Both the position numbers and the translations under genes were made by a program. The notes beneath the pieces are model-generated. The model was not told the DNA's origin, did not search any database, and worked only from the letters and a program-made list of their open reading frames with translations. This document shows, in pieces, positions 26,557 through 34,902 of a stretch of 64,000 nt of DNA. The stretch comes from Bacteroidales bacterium (GTDB lineage Bacteria; Bacteroidota; Bacteroidia; Bacteroidales; UBA12077): assembly GCA_013138975.1 (NCBI GenBank), contig WTBR01000068.1, forward strand, positions 1 to 64,000, written 5' to 3'. Position 1 is the stretch's first letter. Every line of letters begins with the position of its first letter.

Positions 26557-27366
26557 CTACTTATATGCTTTTACAATTAGTCCTGTGCCTGTTTTGTGCT
26601 TTATATTTACATCGAAATAATTAAGTATAAACGAAATTGGATATGTTATAATATAATATACAGGTAAAATAATAAAAAATAATTTACTGGCGTTCAAGAG
26701 TAATATTGGATACTTCATTGAAAGTTTCCATGATATTTTTCCTGGTGCTCCATATGCATAGCGAGCCTCAACCTTAGTAAATCCGGCACTTTTTAGCTTT
26801 TCCTCAATTTCATTAATGTTATATCCATCTCGTACATGTTCATCAATAAATGAATGATCATCTTCATCGTGCACATCCGAACCTCCTTGATCTGAAGGAG
26901 TTGAAATTAAAACCATTCCACCTTCTTTTAAGGATTGATGAAAGTTTTTAAATACAAGCACGTCTTCTAATATGTGCTCCATTACATCAACACTTAAAAT
27001 TAAATCGTATTCCTGATTTTTCGTAAATTTTGTTAGATCAGCAAATTCAAAATTTATTCTTTCTGATTTACCGATCTTTTTGAAAAAACGATTACAATCT
27101 TCTATTTGTTCTGTTTTAACATCTACTCCTAAAATTTTCCAGTTTTTAGATTGCTTTGACAAGTAAAACGAATATTGTCCAAATCCGGAACCTGCATCAA
27201 GAATATTTGCTCCTTCACGATAATTCTTTTTCCAGATTTTAATTGCTTTTTTAATATGCCATGTACGGATTAATAATAAATCCAAAAGTCTGTAGAATAA
27301 CTTTCGCAAAAATGGTTTTTTATTAAAAATTACTCCGAGGCTTTTTTTAATAGGGTCGTATTTCAT
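26557..27366 (-). CDS. Class I SAM-dependent methyltransferase
   Basis: 269 residues. Motif I reads ILDAGSGFGQYSFYL, the acidic residue after strand 2 is in LGVDVKTEQ, and motif II/III are ILSVDVMEHI and LKEGGMVLISTPS. The C-terminus (about 210-250) is hydrophobic (LFFIILPVYYIITYPISFIL), suggesting membrane association and perhaps a lipid or quinone-like substrate. Between rbfA and the LolC/E-like gene, all on the minus strand. Confidence 0.78.
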   Translation of the reverse strand: MKYDPIKKSLGVIFNKKPFLRKLFYRLLDLLLIRTWHIKKAIKIWKKNYREGANILDAGSGFGQYSFYLSKQSKNWKILGVDVKTEQIEDCNRFFKKIGKSERINFEFADLTKFTKNQEYDLILSVDVMEHILEDVLVFKNFHQSLKEGGMVLISTPSDQGGSDVHDEDDHSFIDEHVRDGYNINEIEEKLKSAGFTKVEARYAYGAPGKISWKLSMKYPILLLNASKLFFIILPVYYIITYPISFILNYFDVNIKHKTGTGLIVKAYK

Positions 27367-27369
27367 TTC

Positions 27370-27402
27370 TTCAGTTTACCGCTAAGGCGCAAAGACGCAA
27401 AG
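27370..27402. repeat. Dispersed CGCAAAGACGCAAAG repeat
   Basis: The gap after rbfA holds ACCGCTAAGGCGCAAAGACGCAAAGC. Related runs occur at about 44399-44425 and, on the other strand, in the first 1.4 kb (CTTTGTG runs). These short runs recur between genes of many Bacteroidota. Confidence 0.45.
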
Positions 27403-27738
27403 CTATTTTAACAAATTTTCAATATTATCAATGTAGTCCAGAGAATCATCCAGAAAGAATGACAAGCTTGGTACTTTTCTTAATTGATGACGAACTCGTT
27501 TTCCTAAATCGTAACGTATTTGTCCTTCGATGCTATTTATATATTCCATAAATTCCTTTTTATCTTCTACCGGAAACAAACTCAAGTAGGCTCTAGCACT
27601 AGACAAATCCGGAGAAACCCGAACTGTTGTTACTGTAATCATTTTTCCTTTAAACAAGGTGCTTGTACCCTTCTGAAAGATATCTCCCAAATCTTTTTGA
27701 AGCAATCTCTCTATCTTACTTTGTCTTGTTGAACTCAT
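27403..27738 (-). CDS. rbfA: 30S ribosome-binding factor A
   Basis: Small KH-fold protein that aids late 16S rRNA processing and 30S maturation. Family signatures include STRQSKIERLLQKDLGDIF at the N-terminus, VRVSPDLSSARAYLSLFP, and the C-terminal RHQLRKVPSLSFFLDDSLDYID. ATG at 27738 gives 111 residues, normal; an in-frame TTG at 27768 adds an unconserved extension and is rejected. Confidence 0.92.
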   Translation of the reverse strand: MSSTRQSKIERLLQKDLGDIFQKGTSTLFKGKMITVTTVRVSPDLSSARAYLSLFPVEDKKEFMEYINSIEGQIRYDLGKRVRHQLRKVPSLSFFLDDSLDYIDNIENLLK

Positions 27739-27970
27739 TCTATACCTTATTAAATAATTAGATTTCAAAATTAGTGAAGATTATTTAATTAATAGCATAA
27801 ATATTTAGATTTCAAATATTACACGTAAATATCTTTTTTTAATTCCTAATATCCGCAAGTCAATTTTCATTCATTTAAATATTAAGTAATTAGCTGTGCC
27901 ACGCTTAACTAATATTGATAACAGGAAATAATAATCAACTTGCTGATTATTAATAAATCCGTGCCATGGA

Positions 27971-28000
27971 TTGTGGATTTAAGGTAATTTATTAACTTTG
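27971..28000 (+). promoter_or_regulatory. cysS promoter
   Basis: TTG at 27971-27973, 19-base spacer, then TAACTTTG at 27993-28000, the same -7 sequence as ispD. The start point should be near 28007. Confidence 0.65.
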
Positions 28001-28027
28001 CCATCGCAATTTATATATATCGAAATA

Positions 28028-29497
28028 ATGGATAAGAATTTACACATTTACAATACTTTAAGTCGAAAGAAAGAAGTTTTTGAGCCTATAAATCCACCTT
28101 TAGTTGGAATGTATGTTTGTGGGCCAACTGTTTACAGCGATGTACATTTAGGAAATTGTAGAACATTTATTTCCTTTGATTTAATATATCGTTATTTATT
28201 ACATTTAGGTTATAAAGTACGTTATGTGCGAAATATTACTGATGCCGGTCATTTGGAAGGTGACAGAGACGAAGGTGATGATAAGTTTGCAAAAAAGGCC
28301 AAACTGGAACAGTTGGAACCTATGGAAATTGTGCAAAAATATACGCTGGGTTTTCACGATGTAATGAACATATTTAACACTTTATCTCCAAGTATTGAAC
28401 CAACGGCAACGGGTCATATTTCTGAGCAAATTGAAATGGTTAAAGAAATTATAGCCAATGGTTATGCATACGAAAAAAACGATACGGTATATTTTGATGT
28501 TGAAAAATATAATATTGATTTTCCATATGGTCAATTAACTAACAGAAAATTAGATGATCTTTTGGAAGGTACAAGAGAACTTGATGGACAGGATGAGAAA
28601 AAAGGACGTTTAGATTTTGCATTATGGATTAAAGCTAAACCTGAAACTCTGATGCAATGGCCATCACCTTGGGGTTGGGGTTTCCCGGGATGGCATATTG
28701 AATGTTCTGCAATGAGCTCTAAATATTTAGGAGAAACTTTCGATATACATGGCGGAGGAATGGATTTACAAGCCACTCACCATACCAACGAAATTGCACA
28801 ATCTCAAGCTTGTAATAATACATCGCCTGTTAAATATTGGCTGCACACAAATATGCTTACCGTTAATGGTGTACGAATGTCGAAAAGTGCAGGCAATGGA
28901 TTTTTACCTGAAGAATTGTTTACAGGAAATCATCCTTTATTAGAGAGGGGATATTCACCAATGGTTGTGCGCTTTTTTATGTCGCAATCGCACTACCGAA
29001 GTACATTAGACTTTTCCAATGAAGCATTACAAGGCGCTGAAAAAGGTTTTCAAAAATTAATAAAAGCTGGTGAAACATTACAAACACTGAAAGCAAAGTC
29101 TGAATCTTCAGTAAATATTGAAGAACTAAAAGCGAATTGCTACAAAGCAATGAATGATGACTTTAATAGTCCTATATTAATTGCTCATTTATTTGAAGCT
29201 GTTCGAATTATTAATTTAATTAACGATGGTAAAGAATCAATAAATAATACAGATCTTGATAATTTAAAATCACTATTCAATACTTTTGTTTTTGATGTAT
29301 TAGGATTAAAAACAGATGACACCAATGAATCAAATGATAGCGGATTAACCGGAGATTTAATTGATATGATTTTAAACCTAAGATTAGATGCTAAAAAGAA
29401 TAAAGATTTTGCTACATCCGATAAAATTAGAGATGAATTAACGAGCAAAGGTGTTGTAATAAAAGATACCAAAGATGGTTTTGAATGGGAAATATAA
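28028..29497 (+). CDS. cysS: Cysteinyl-tRNA synthetase
   Basis: Class I synthetase charging tRNA-Cys. The zinc cysteine and HIGH motif lie in VCGPTVYSDVHLGNCR, then GWHIECSAM and GGGMDLQATHHTNEIAQSQA. The KMSKS motif is RMSKSAGN. The ATG at 28028 (MDKNLHIYN) gives 489 residues. An earlier in-frame TTG lies within the -7 element, so it cannot be the start. Confidence 0.95.
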   Translation: MDKNLHIYNTLSRKKEVFEPINPPLVGMYVCGPTVYSDVHLGNCRTFISFDLIYRYLLHLGYKVRYVRNITDAGHLEGDRDEGDDKFAKKAKLEQLEPMEIVQKYTLGFHDVMNIFNTLSPSIEPTATGHISEQIEMVKEIIANGYAYEKNDTVYFDVEKYNIDFPYGQLTNRKLDDLLEGTRELDGQDEKKGRLDFALWIKAKPETLMQWPSPWGWGFPGWHIECSAMSSKYLGETFDIHGGGMDLQATHHTNEIAQSQACNNTSPVKYWLHTNMLTVNGVRMSKSAGNGFLPEELFTGNHPLLERGYSPMVVRFFMSQSHYRSTLDFSNEALQGAEKGFQKLIKAGETLQTLKAKSESSVNIEELKANCYKAMNDDFNSPILIAHLFEAVRIINLINDGKESINNTDLDNLKSLFNTFVFDVLGLKTDDTNESNDSGLTGDLIDMILNLRLDAKKNKDFATSDKIRDELTSKGVVIKDTKDGFEWEI

Positions 29498-29518
29498 AAT
29501 TTAATCATTTATAAATTC

Positions 29519-29550
29519 AAGAGCAGTGTAAATTTCACTGCTCTTTTTTT
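29519..29550 (+). terminator. cysS intrinsic terminator
   Basis: GAGCAGTG (29521-29528) pairs perfectly with CACTGCTC (29536-29543), followed by seven T. Confidence 0.85.
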
Positions 29551-29652
29551 GTTCATATTCGAACACAAAAACTCCAAAAACGTTCAATTATGGTAATTCT
29601 AAAACAAACTGTAAATATGCTTAAGTATTGTTTATCATCACCTTAAGCTTTT

Positions 29653-29668
29653 TGGCATAAAACATGCA
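29653..29668 (+). promoter_or_regulatory. Sigma-54 (-24/-12) promoter
   Basis: TTGGCAT-AAAAC-ATGCA: the invariant GG at 29654-29655 and GC at 29666-29667 are exactly 12 bases apart, as sigma-54 requires. It lies about 38 bases upstream of the small exported protein gene at 29705. rpoN itself is in this window. Confidence 0.65.
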
Positions 29669-29704
29669 GAATTGAAGCAAAAGATTAAATAAAAAGGGTC
29701 TGTT

Positions 29705-30091
29705 ATGAAACGCATTAAAACAATTGCAATATCAATAAGCTTATCATTAATATTTTCATGTTTTGTTATTGGCTTATATGCAAGCAATAATTATTCTCAT
29801 TACTCTGATATTGATTTTGGTATAAGTAAACATAAAGTTCATCTAAAACTTGCCCCTCTGGATTATCCCGAAACTTTTGAACAGGATTATCAAATAGATA
29901 GTTTGATGAAGAGCAAAGATTTTAAACAAATCACAAAGCCAACTAATTTTAATGAAGAATCTATTGAGGAATTGTCTAAAGTAGAAGATAGTATGATAAA
30001 TTCTGACCATATTAAAACTCCTTGCTCAAATAGTCAATCTGATTTTATTGAAAAAACATGGATGAGAAAACACAGCTTCATGATTTTATAA
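29705..30091 (+). CDS. Small exported protein of unknown function under a sigma-54 promoter
   Basis: 128 residues. The N-terminal 28 residues form a signal peptide or membrane anchor (KTIAISISLSLIFSCFVIGLYAS), with a cysteine that does not make a clear lipobox. The rest is hydrophilic and rich in Lys, Asp and Ser; no domain recognised. It stands alone between the cysS terminator and its own terminator, so the sigma-54 promoter upstream would control it specifically. Confidence 0.6.
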   Translation: MKRIKTIAISISLSLIFSCFVIGLYASNNYSHYSDIDFGISKHKVHLKLAPLDYPETFEQDYQIDSLMKSKDFKQITKPTNFNEESIEELSKVEDSMINSDHIKTPCSNSQSDFIEKTWMRKHSFMIL

Positions 30092-30130
30092 GTTTTATCA
30101 TATAAATTCTCCAAAAACACCATATATTTC

Positions 30131-30166
30131 CAACTGTCACATCTCGATTTGTGGCAGTTTTATTTT
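30131..30166. terminator. Intrinsic terminator after the small exported protein gene
   Basis: AACTGTCACA (30132-30141) pairs with TGTGGCAGTT (30150-30159, one G-U), followed by TTATTTT. About 40 bases past the stop codon. Confidence 0.7.
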
Positions 30167-30359
30167 ATAAAACTTTATATGACAATCCGTCTAGCGGTTA
30201 CTCTTGTTAGAAGAGAATAAGATCTAAAGTTATATGAATTTTATTAAGTTTATCCGCTTGACGGGTATATAGTAAACTCTGAAAACCCAACAAAACATAG
30301 CGCTTGTCTCAAATTATAGAATATTAATCTAAGAATCATATAATTTTAAATTCATAGTT

Positions 30360-30521
30360 ATACCAATTAAATTTCAAAATGAGCTATAAATAATTTGAAT
30401 TATTTTTTGCTTAGATGATTCAAAAAATACAAGCATAGCAATAGTTATGGTTTTATTTTTTGAATAAATATAAGTGAAAAAGAAACAAATTATATAGCTC
30501 ATTTTGGTGTTTAGTTGGTAT
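30360..30521. repeat. MITE-like element with 29-base inverted ends
   Basis: ATACCAATTAAATTTCAAAATGAGCTATA (30360-30388) is mirrored at 30493-30521 with about four mismatches. A second, inner inverted pair (ATTCAAAAAATA near 30419-30430 with TATTTTTTGAAT near 30455) makes the whole 162 bases foldable. No reading frame. The rest of the 470-base gap 30092-30561 holds only the terminator at 30131-30166 and unremarkable AT-rich DNA. Confidence 0.6.
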
Positions 30522-30561
30522 TAATCCTATTTTCCTTAAATTCGTGCATAAATAATTTTGC

Positions 30562-31551
30562 ATGCACAGTATTTCAACCAACGATATTTTTACAATTAAA
30601 AACGCCAGCCAGTTTAATGACTTGGCAATTAAAATATTTAATTATCAAGCTAAAAATAATACTGTATATAAAAAGTACCTCTTTCATTTAGGAACAAAAA
30701 TCTCATCTGTAAAAGCAATTAATGAAATCCCTTTTCTCCCTATTGAGTTCTTTAAATCTCAGATGGTTAAGACAGGATCAAATGAAACTGTAAAAACATT
30801 TTACAGCAGTGGAACAACAGGCACCAAAAGAAGTAGCCATTTCGTAACAGATACTTCAATTTATGAAAAGAGTTTTCTTACTAACTTTGAAAATCAATAT
30901 GGAAAGTTAAACGATATTTGTATTTTAGCTTTACTCCCCACATACCTAAGTAATGAGAGTTCTTCTTTGGTTTATATGGTGAATAAATTAATTGCGAAAT
31001 CAGGGCATCCAGATAGTGGATTTTATCTGGATAATATTGAAGAGCTTTCTATAAAATTACAATCATTAGAAAAAACAAATACAAAGATTATCTTAATTGG
31101 TGTTTCATATGCTTTAATTGATTTAGCAGAAAAATTCCCGATGAATCTTTCCAACACCGTAATCATGGAAACGGGAGGAATGAAAGGTAAAAGAAAAGAG
31201 CTAACTAAAGCTGAACTTCATGGGTTTTTATCATCAGGATTTGGAGTTAAATCAATTCATTCTGAATATGGAATGACCGAGCTTTTATCTCAGGCCTATT
31301 CCACAGGTGAAGGGATATTTAACACTCCTCCTTGGATGAAAATTTTAATTCGAGACACATACGATCCTTTTTGTTACCTTGAAAAGGGAAAATCAGGAGG
31401 TATTAATATTATTGATTTAGCAAATATTAATTCTTGTTCGTTTATTGAAACCAGTGACTTAGGTAAAATAAATTCAGATAACAGCTTTGAAGTACTTGGA
31501 AGATTTGATAATAGTGATATTCGAGGATGTAACTTATTGCATGTAGAATAA
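30562..31551 (+). CDS. LuxE-like acyl-protein synthetase (adenylate-forming)
   Basis: 329 residues of the LuxE/PaaK branch of adenylate-forming enzymes. The N-terminal part has IPFLPIEFFKSQMVKTG. The phosphate-binding motif is FYSSGTTGTKRS near residue 80, and SEYGMTELLSQAYS near 235 is the second nucleotide motif. It likely activates an acyl group as acyl-adenylate and transfers it to a carrier or protein. LuxE relatives normally sit beside a LuxC acyl reductase; here there is none, so the real role is open. Confidence 0.72.
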   Translation: MHSISTNDIFTIKNASQFNDLAIKIFNYQAKNNTVYKKYLFHLGTKISSVKAINEIPFLPIEFFKSQMVKTGSNETVKTFYSSGTTGTKRSSHFVTDTSIYEKSFLTNFENQYGKLNDICILALLPTYLSNESSSLVYMVNKLIAKSGHPDSGFYLDNIEELSIKLQSLEKTNTKIILIGVSYALIDLAEKFPMNLSNTVIMETGGMKGKRKELTKAELHGFLSSGFGVKSIHSEYGMTELLSQAYSTGEGIFNTPPWMKILIRDTYDPFCYLEKGKSGGINIIDLANINSCSFIETSDLGKINSDNSFEVLGRFDNSDIRGCNLLHVE

Positions 31552-31554
31552 AAA

Positions 31555-31683
31555 AGGATTTCTCAAAAATCAAAAAATTGTCTATACTTCGACAAGCTCA
31601 GCATGACAATTTTCTGTTAATCAGTTTGTCACACTGAACTTGTCGAAGTGTTTTTACTTTAAAACTACCTTTTGAGACATCCT
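31555..31683. repeat. REP/MITE-like palindromic element, copy 1
   Basis: AGGATTTCTCAAAA (31555-31568) is mirrored by TTTTGAGACATCCT (31670-31683) with one mismatch. The core holds CTTCGACAAGCTCAGCATGACAA against TTGTCACACTGAACTTGTCGAAG, a long imperfect stem. A second copy of the core is at 38118-38226. It lies in the gap between convergent genes and may terminate both. Confidence 0.6.
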
Positions 31684-31693
31684 CTAAATAGTA

Positions 31694-32806
31694 CTATTTA
31701 AGATTCAATTTCTTTAAGATTTCTTTTGGCACAGCATCTTTATGAACCATAATAGCTACTGTATGTAAACGCATAAACTCTTCTGACATATTCCAATAAC
31801 CCTCAAAACCATTCTTAACACCCCAAGAATTTTTCGTTTTATAATATTTAACGCCATTTTGATCTTTAACAAGACCTGTGATATGCATTAAATGATCGTC
31901 AGTTATGTTAAAGTTTTCAAATTGTGCTTGTCTAAATTCAGCATCAATATGATTTTCTTTAACGGGTTTTTGTAAGTAAGTTTTTTCTTCATCTTTTTCA
32001 TCTTCAACAACTGCAATTCCCTCTTTTTTGGTAAATCCTTTATCGCTCATGTCGCCATCAAATACAAAAGTATATCCTTTGTTTAATGAATATTCCATTA
32101 CCTCCATAAATTCATCTAAAGGAAGATTGTAATAATTATCATGCGACCAGTTATCAGGAATGATTAATTCTGAAGCCTCGTAGTATGGCATATTAGTATA
32201 TGAAGTAATTTCAATATAATTATTTGCATCGATACCCATTTCACTAGCATATGTCTGTGGAGTAAATGATTTTCCATCTACATCAAAAGACTTAGGTTCT
32301 TCGCCAAGATATACCGCCTGAATAGCATTAAATGCATTCATCCAAACAGTTGAAGGCTTTTTTGCTTCTAATACTCCATCCAAAAAGTTTGTTAATACTT
32401 TGCTTAGCTCCCGATGATTATGTTTTTCAGATTCATACTCTCTTCCATCATAAACACTTTCAGGTACAATTCCATGATCGACAATCTCATTCATTACGTC
32501 ATGCGCTTGGCCTCCCTGACTAAAATTTGATTTTCCATGTGTTCCAATATAAAGTTTAGCTTTATACTCATATGCATTCTTTACAATATACATTTCAGAT
32601 AAATCAGTTATTGGTTTTCCCATTCTTATTAATTCACTTTCTAAAAATGAAACAGTTGCAAAACACCAACAAGTTCCTGTGCTTCCCTGACTTTTTACTG
32701 TTGAAACTCCAAGATCCACAACATTTTCAAATTCATAACCTGACTCCTGAGCGTTTACCATTAAAACACAAAGTATAAATGCAGGTATTAATAATAGTTT
32801 TTTCAT
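31694..32806 (-). CDS. Secreted C1-family cysteine peptidase (bleomycin hydrolase/PepC-like)
   Basis: 370 residues with a signal peptide (VLMVNAQ). The papain-type active site reads QGSTGTCWCFA, with catalytic cysteine at about 46 and oxyanion glutamine at 40. The histidine is in DDHLMHITGLV and the asparagine in KTKNSWGV. The fold and the YIVKNAYEYKAK segment are those of C1B aminopeptidases. Known cytoplasmic members are aminopeptidase C and bleomycin hydrolase. This one is exported, probably to digest peptides in the periplasm or outside. Confidence 0.85.
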   Translation of the reverse strand: MKKLLLIPAFILCVLMVNAQESGYEFENVVDLGVSTVKSQGSTGTCWCFATVSFLESELIRMGKPITDLSEMYIVKNAYEYKAKLYIGTHGKSNFSQGGQAHDVMNEIVDHGIVPESVYDGREYESEKHNHRELSKVLTNFLDGVLEAKKPSTVWMNAFNAIQAVYLGEEPKSFDVDGKSFTPQTYASEMGIDANNYIEITSYTNMPYYEASELIIPDNWSHDNYYNLPLDEFMEVMEYSLNKGYTFVFDGDMSDKGFTKKEGIAVVEDEKDEEKTYLQKPVKENHIDAEFRQAQFENFNITDDHLMHITGLVKDQNGVKYYKTKNSWGVKNGFEGYWNMSEEFMRLHTVAIMVHKDAVPKEILKKLNLK

Positions 32807-32815
32807 AATTAAAAT

Positions 32816-33394
32816 TTATTTGACATTAATATTTGAAGCTCCTCCGGAAACTATAAATTTCATAAGTTCCGATGGTGCTATTTCTATTTTTCGAACATCT
32901 TTGGCAGGAACAATAAATAATTCTCCGGAAAAATTATATGAATGAGGAAAATAAACGGCCACTTTCTCATCTTCAACTCCAATATTTGATAAATCGCTTT
33001 GAGTTAAAAACCCTAGCTTTTCTAAATTAGAAATATGATTTACTTTAACAAGTACGGGTTTATCAAATTTCTTTTCTTTCCCAACAAAAGCAGTTAACAA
33101 ATCTTTTATTGAAGTATAAATTAGTTTTACTAAAGGAGTTTTTTGAATTAATTTATTTGAAATCGCTTTTATTGGACGAGCAATAATAGTTTGCCCAAGT
33201 AATCCAAGCAATGCAACAATACAAAACACAAAAACCAATCCTATACCCGGAATATGAAAACCAAACAAATTAATAAAGTATGGTTTTACTGTGTCATCTA
33301 AAAAAACAAAAGATTGATATAAAATATAAATTGTTATTGCTAAGGGAGCAATATAAATTAATCCTTGAAAGAAATATGATACTAATTTTTTCAT
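32816..33394 (-). CDS. DUF502 inner-membrane protein
   Basis: 192 residues with two membrane helices (about 7-28 and 48-70). The family motif PLVKLIYTSIKDLLTAFVG follows, then a soluble beta-rich tail containing VAVYFPHSYNFSGELFIVP. Matches DUF502; function unknown. Starts 59 bases after the YjbR-like gene and may belong to the same transcript. Confidence 0.8.
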   Translation of the reverse strand: MKKLVSYFFQGLIYIAPLAITIYILYQSFVFLDDTVKPYFINLFGFHIPGIGLVFVFCIVALLGLLGQTIIARPIKAISNKLIQKTPLVKLIYTSIKDLLTAFVGKEKKFDKPVLVKVNHISNLEKLGFLTQSDLSNIGVEDEKVAVYFPHSYNFSGELFIVPAKDVRKIEIAPSELMKFIVSGGASNINVK

Positions 33395-33453
33395 TTTTTT
33401 AATTAATTAAAAAATACAATTAGACTTTTTAGACTTATAAATAATCAAATAGA

Positions 33454-33810
33454 TTAAAGTAATCTTAACTTTTCTTTCATCGCTTTGGTAAATTTTTCGA
33501 CAATAAGAGAATAAGAATCATCAATCCATGTATATAACAATTTATCAGAAACTCTGCCATCAATCATAATTGTGTTCCAATGTTTTTTATTCATATGGTA
33601 ACCTGGCAAAACACTATCGGGGTATTCTTCTCTTAATTCAATTACTTTTTCCGGATCGCATTTTAAATTTACACTAAAATCACCTTCAGTATTTGTTAAA
33701 GCAAACATTTTGCCTAACACTTTATAAACCAGCGTAATTTCATCGAAAGGAAGTTCTTCAGTAACTCCTTTTTTTTCTAAACAATACTCTCTAAATTCTT
33801 CTATATTCAT
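33454..33810 (-). CDS. MmcQ/YjbR-family protein
   Basis: 118 residues with the family signatures LEKKGVTEELPFDE near the N-terminus, KMFALT, NLKCDPEKVIELREEYPDSVLPGYHMNKKHWNTI in the middle and ISDKLLYTWIDDSYSLIV-like C-terminus. The family has a CyaY/MotA-like fold sometimes described as DNA-binding; no biochemical role is firmly established. Lies 11 bases downstream of the YraN-family gene. Confidence 0.85.
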   Translation of the reverse strand: MNIEEFREYCLEKKGVTEELPFDEITLVYKVLGKMFALTNTEGDFSVNLKCDPEKVIELREEYPDSVLPGYHMNKKHWNTIMIDGRVSDKLLYTWIDDSYSLIVEKFTKAMKEKLRLL

Positions 33811-33821
33811 ATTATTACTTT

Positions 33822-34187
33822 TTAAAGTAAACTCGGTTGAAATGCATCTTTGATATGTTCTATTTTTGTTTTACCATTTATAATAGTAATAGCTATAACA
33901 TCAAATCTAACTTCAAGGTTTAGGTCAAATTCAGTAATATAAGCATCTGTTGCATTAATAATAAATTTTTGCTTATTTCGAGTAACAGCCTCTTTTGGAT
34001 TTTCAAAATAATCATTTGATCTTGTTTTAACCTCCACAACCACTAAAAGGTTATTTTTTATAGTTACTATATCAATTTCTTTTTTTCTATATCGCCAGTT
34101 AGAATGACGAATCTCATAAGCATTCTTAATAAGAAATTCTCGCGCTATTTCCTCTCCTTTTTCCCCTAATATATTATGATCAGCCAT
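33822..34187 (-). CDS. YraN/UPF0102-family endonuclease-like protein
   Basis: 121 residues. The fold is that of Holliday-junction resolvase-like nucleases: GEKGEEIAREFL at the N-terminus, then the catalytic pattern KEIDIV...VVVEVKTR. The core acidic and lysine residues are intact. Its cellular role is not settled. First gene of an apparent minus-strand run with the YjbR- and DUF502-like genes. Confidence 0.88.
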   Translation of the reverse strand: MADHNILGEKGEEIAREFLIKNAYEIRHSNWRYRKKEIDIVTIKNNLLVVVEVKTRSNDYFENPKEAVTRNKQKFIINATDAYITEFDLNLEVRFDVIAITIINGKTKIEHIKDAFQPSLL

Positions 34188-34269
34188 TTTATTTTTTTAC
34201 ATTTATAAACTATTAGAATTTGTCCGGTAATACAATTATAGGTTTTATAAAGATAATTGATTTTTAATT

Positions 34270-34902
34270 ATGGTAAACTTTTTATTAAGTTTCTTACTTG
34301 TCTTGTTTTCTATAAATTCTGATGCTGAATCGTTTGAAGGTAGCATTAAAATGGTTCAAAAAACTTGTTATGAAACTTCCTATTTTACATATTTTGTTAA
34401 TCATGAAAATGTAAGAATAGATAAATTTGACGTCAATCATATCCCTACACAATCCATAATTATAAATCTTAAAGATAAACAAGTACATGTTTTAAATCCA
34501 CATAAAAAATTGTTTACTAAAGTGGATATTAACTCAACTCCAAGCGATAATAATAATGATTTCTCAATATTAAAAACCGAAAACTCTAAATTGATTGATA
34601 ATCATTTATGTTATCAATGGAGAGTTAAGAACAAGGAAAGTAATACCGAAGTTGCATATTGGGTTATTCAAAATAATTTTTATTTTTTTGAAGAATTGAT
34701 AGAACTATTAAATAGCGTTGATAATTCTTTTACTTATTTTGAGAAGATTCCTGAAACTCAAGGATTTTTTCCTTTGCTTACCGTCGAAAGAACTCTCCTT
34801 AGAAAAGAAAAAAACAGGCTCTCTATTTTGCAAATAAATAATGAAAAGATTGAAGAAAATCTTTTTAAAATTCCTAATAATTTTAAATTAGTAAGAAATT
34901 AA
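34270..34902 (+). CDS. Exported DUF4412-like protein
   Basis: 210 residues with a short signal peptide (LLVLFSINSDAES). The body begins FEGSIKMVQKTC and continues with repeated strand pairs (VRIDKF, SIIINLKDKQVHVLNPHKKLFTKV), the pattern of the LolA-like DUF4412 family in Bacteroidota. Probably periplasmic; function unknown. The end overlaps the convergent LD-carboxypeptidase by four bases. Confidence 0.6.
   Translation: MVNFLLSFLLVLFSINSDAESFEGSIKMVQKTCYETSYFTYFVNHENVRIDKFDVNHIPTQSIIINLKDKQVHVLNPHKKLFTKVDINSTPSDNNNDFSILKTENSKLIDNHLCYQWRVKNKESNTEVAYWVIQNNFYFFEELIELLNSVDNSFTYFEKIPETQGFFPLLTVERTLLRKEKNRLSILQINNEKIEENLFKIPNNFKLVRN

Noticed and set aside
30553..30560. TAATTTTG -7 element directly before the LuxE-like start
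   Set aside because: It would place the transcript start inside the first codons and has no -33 element; probably chance.
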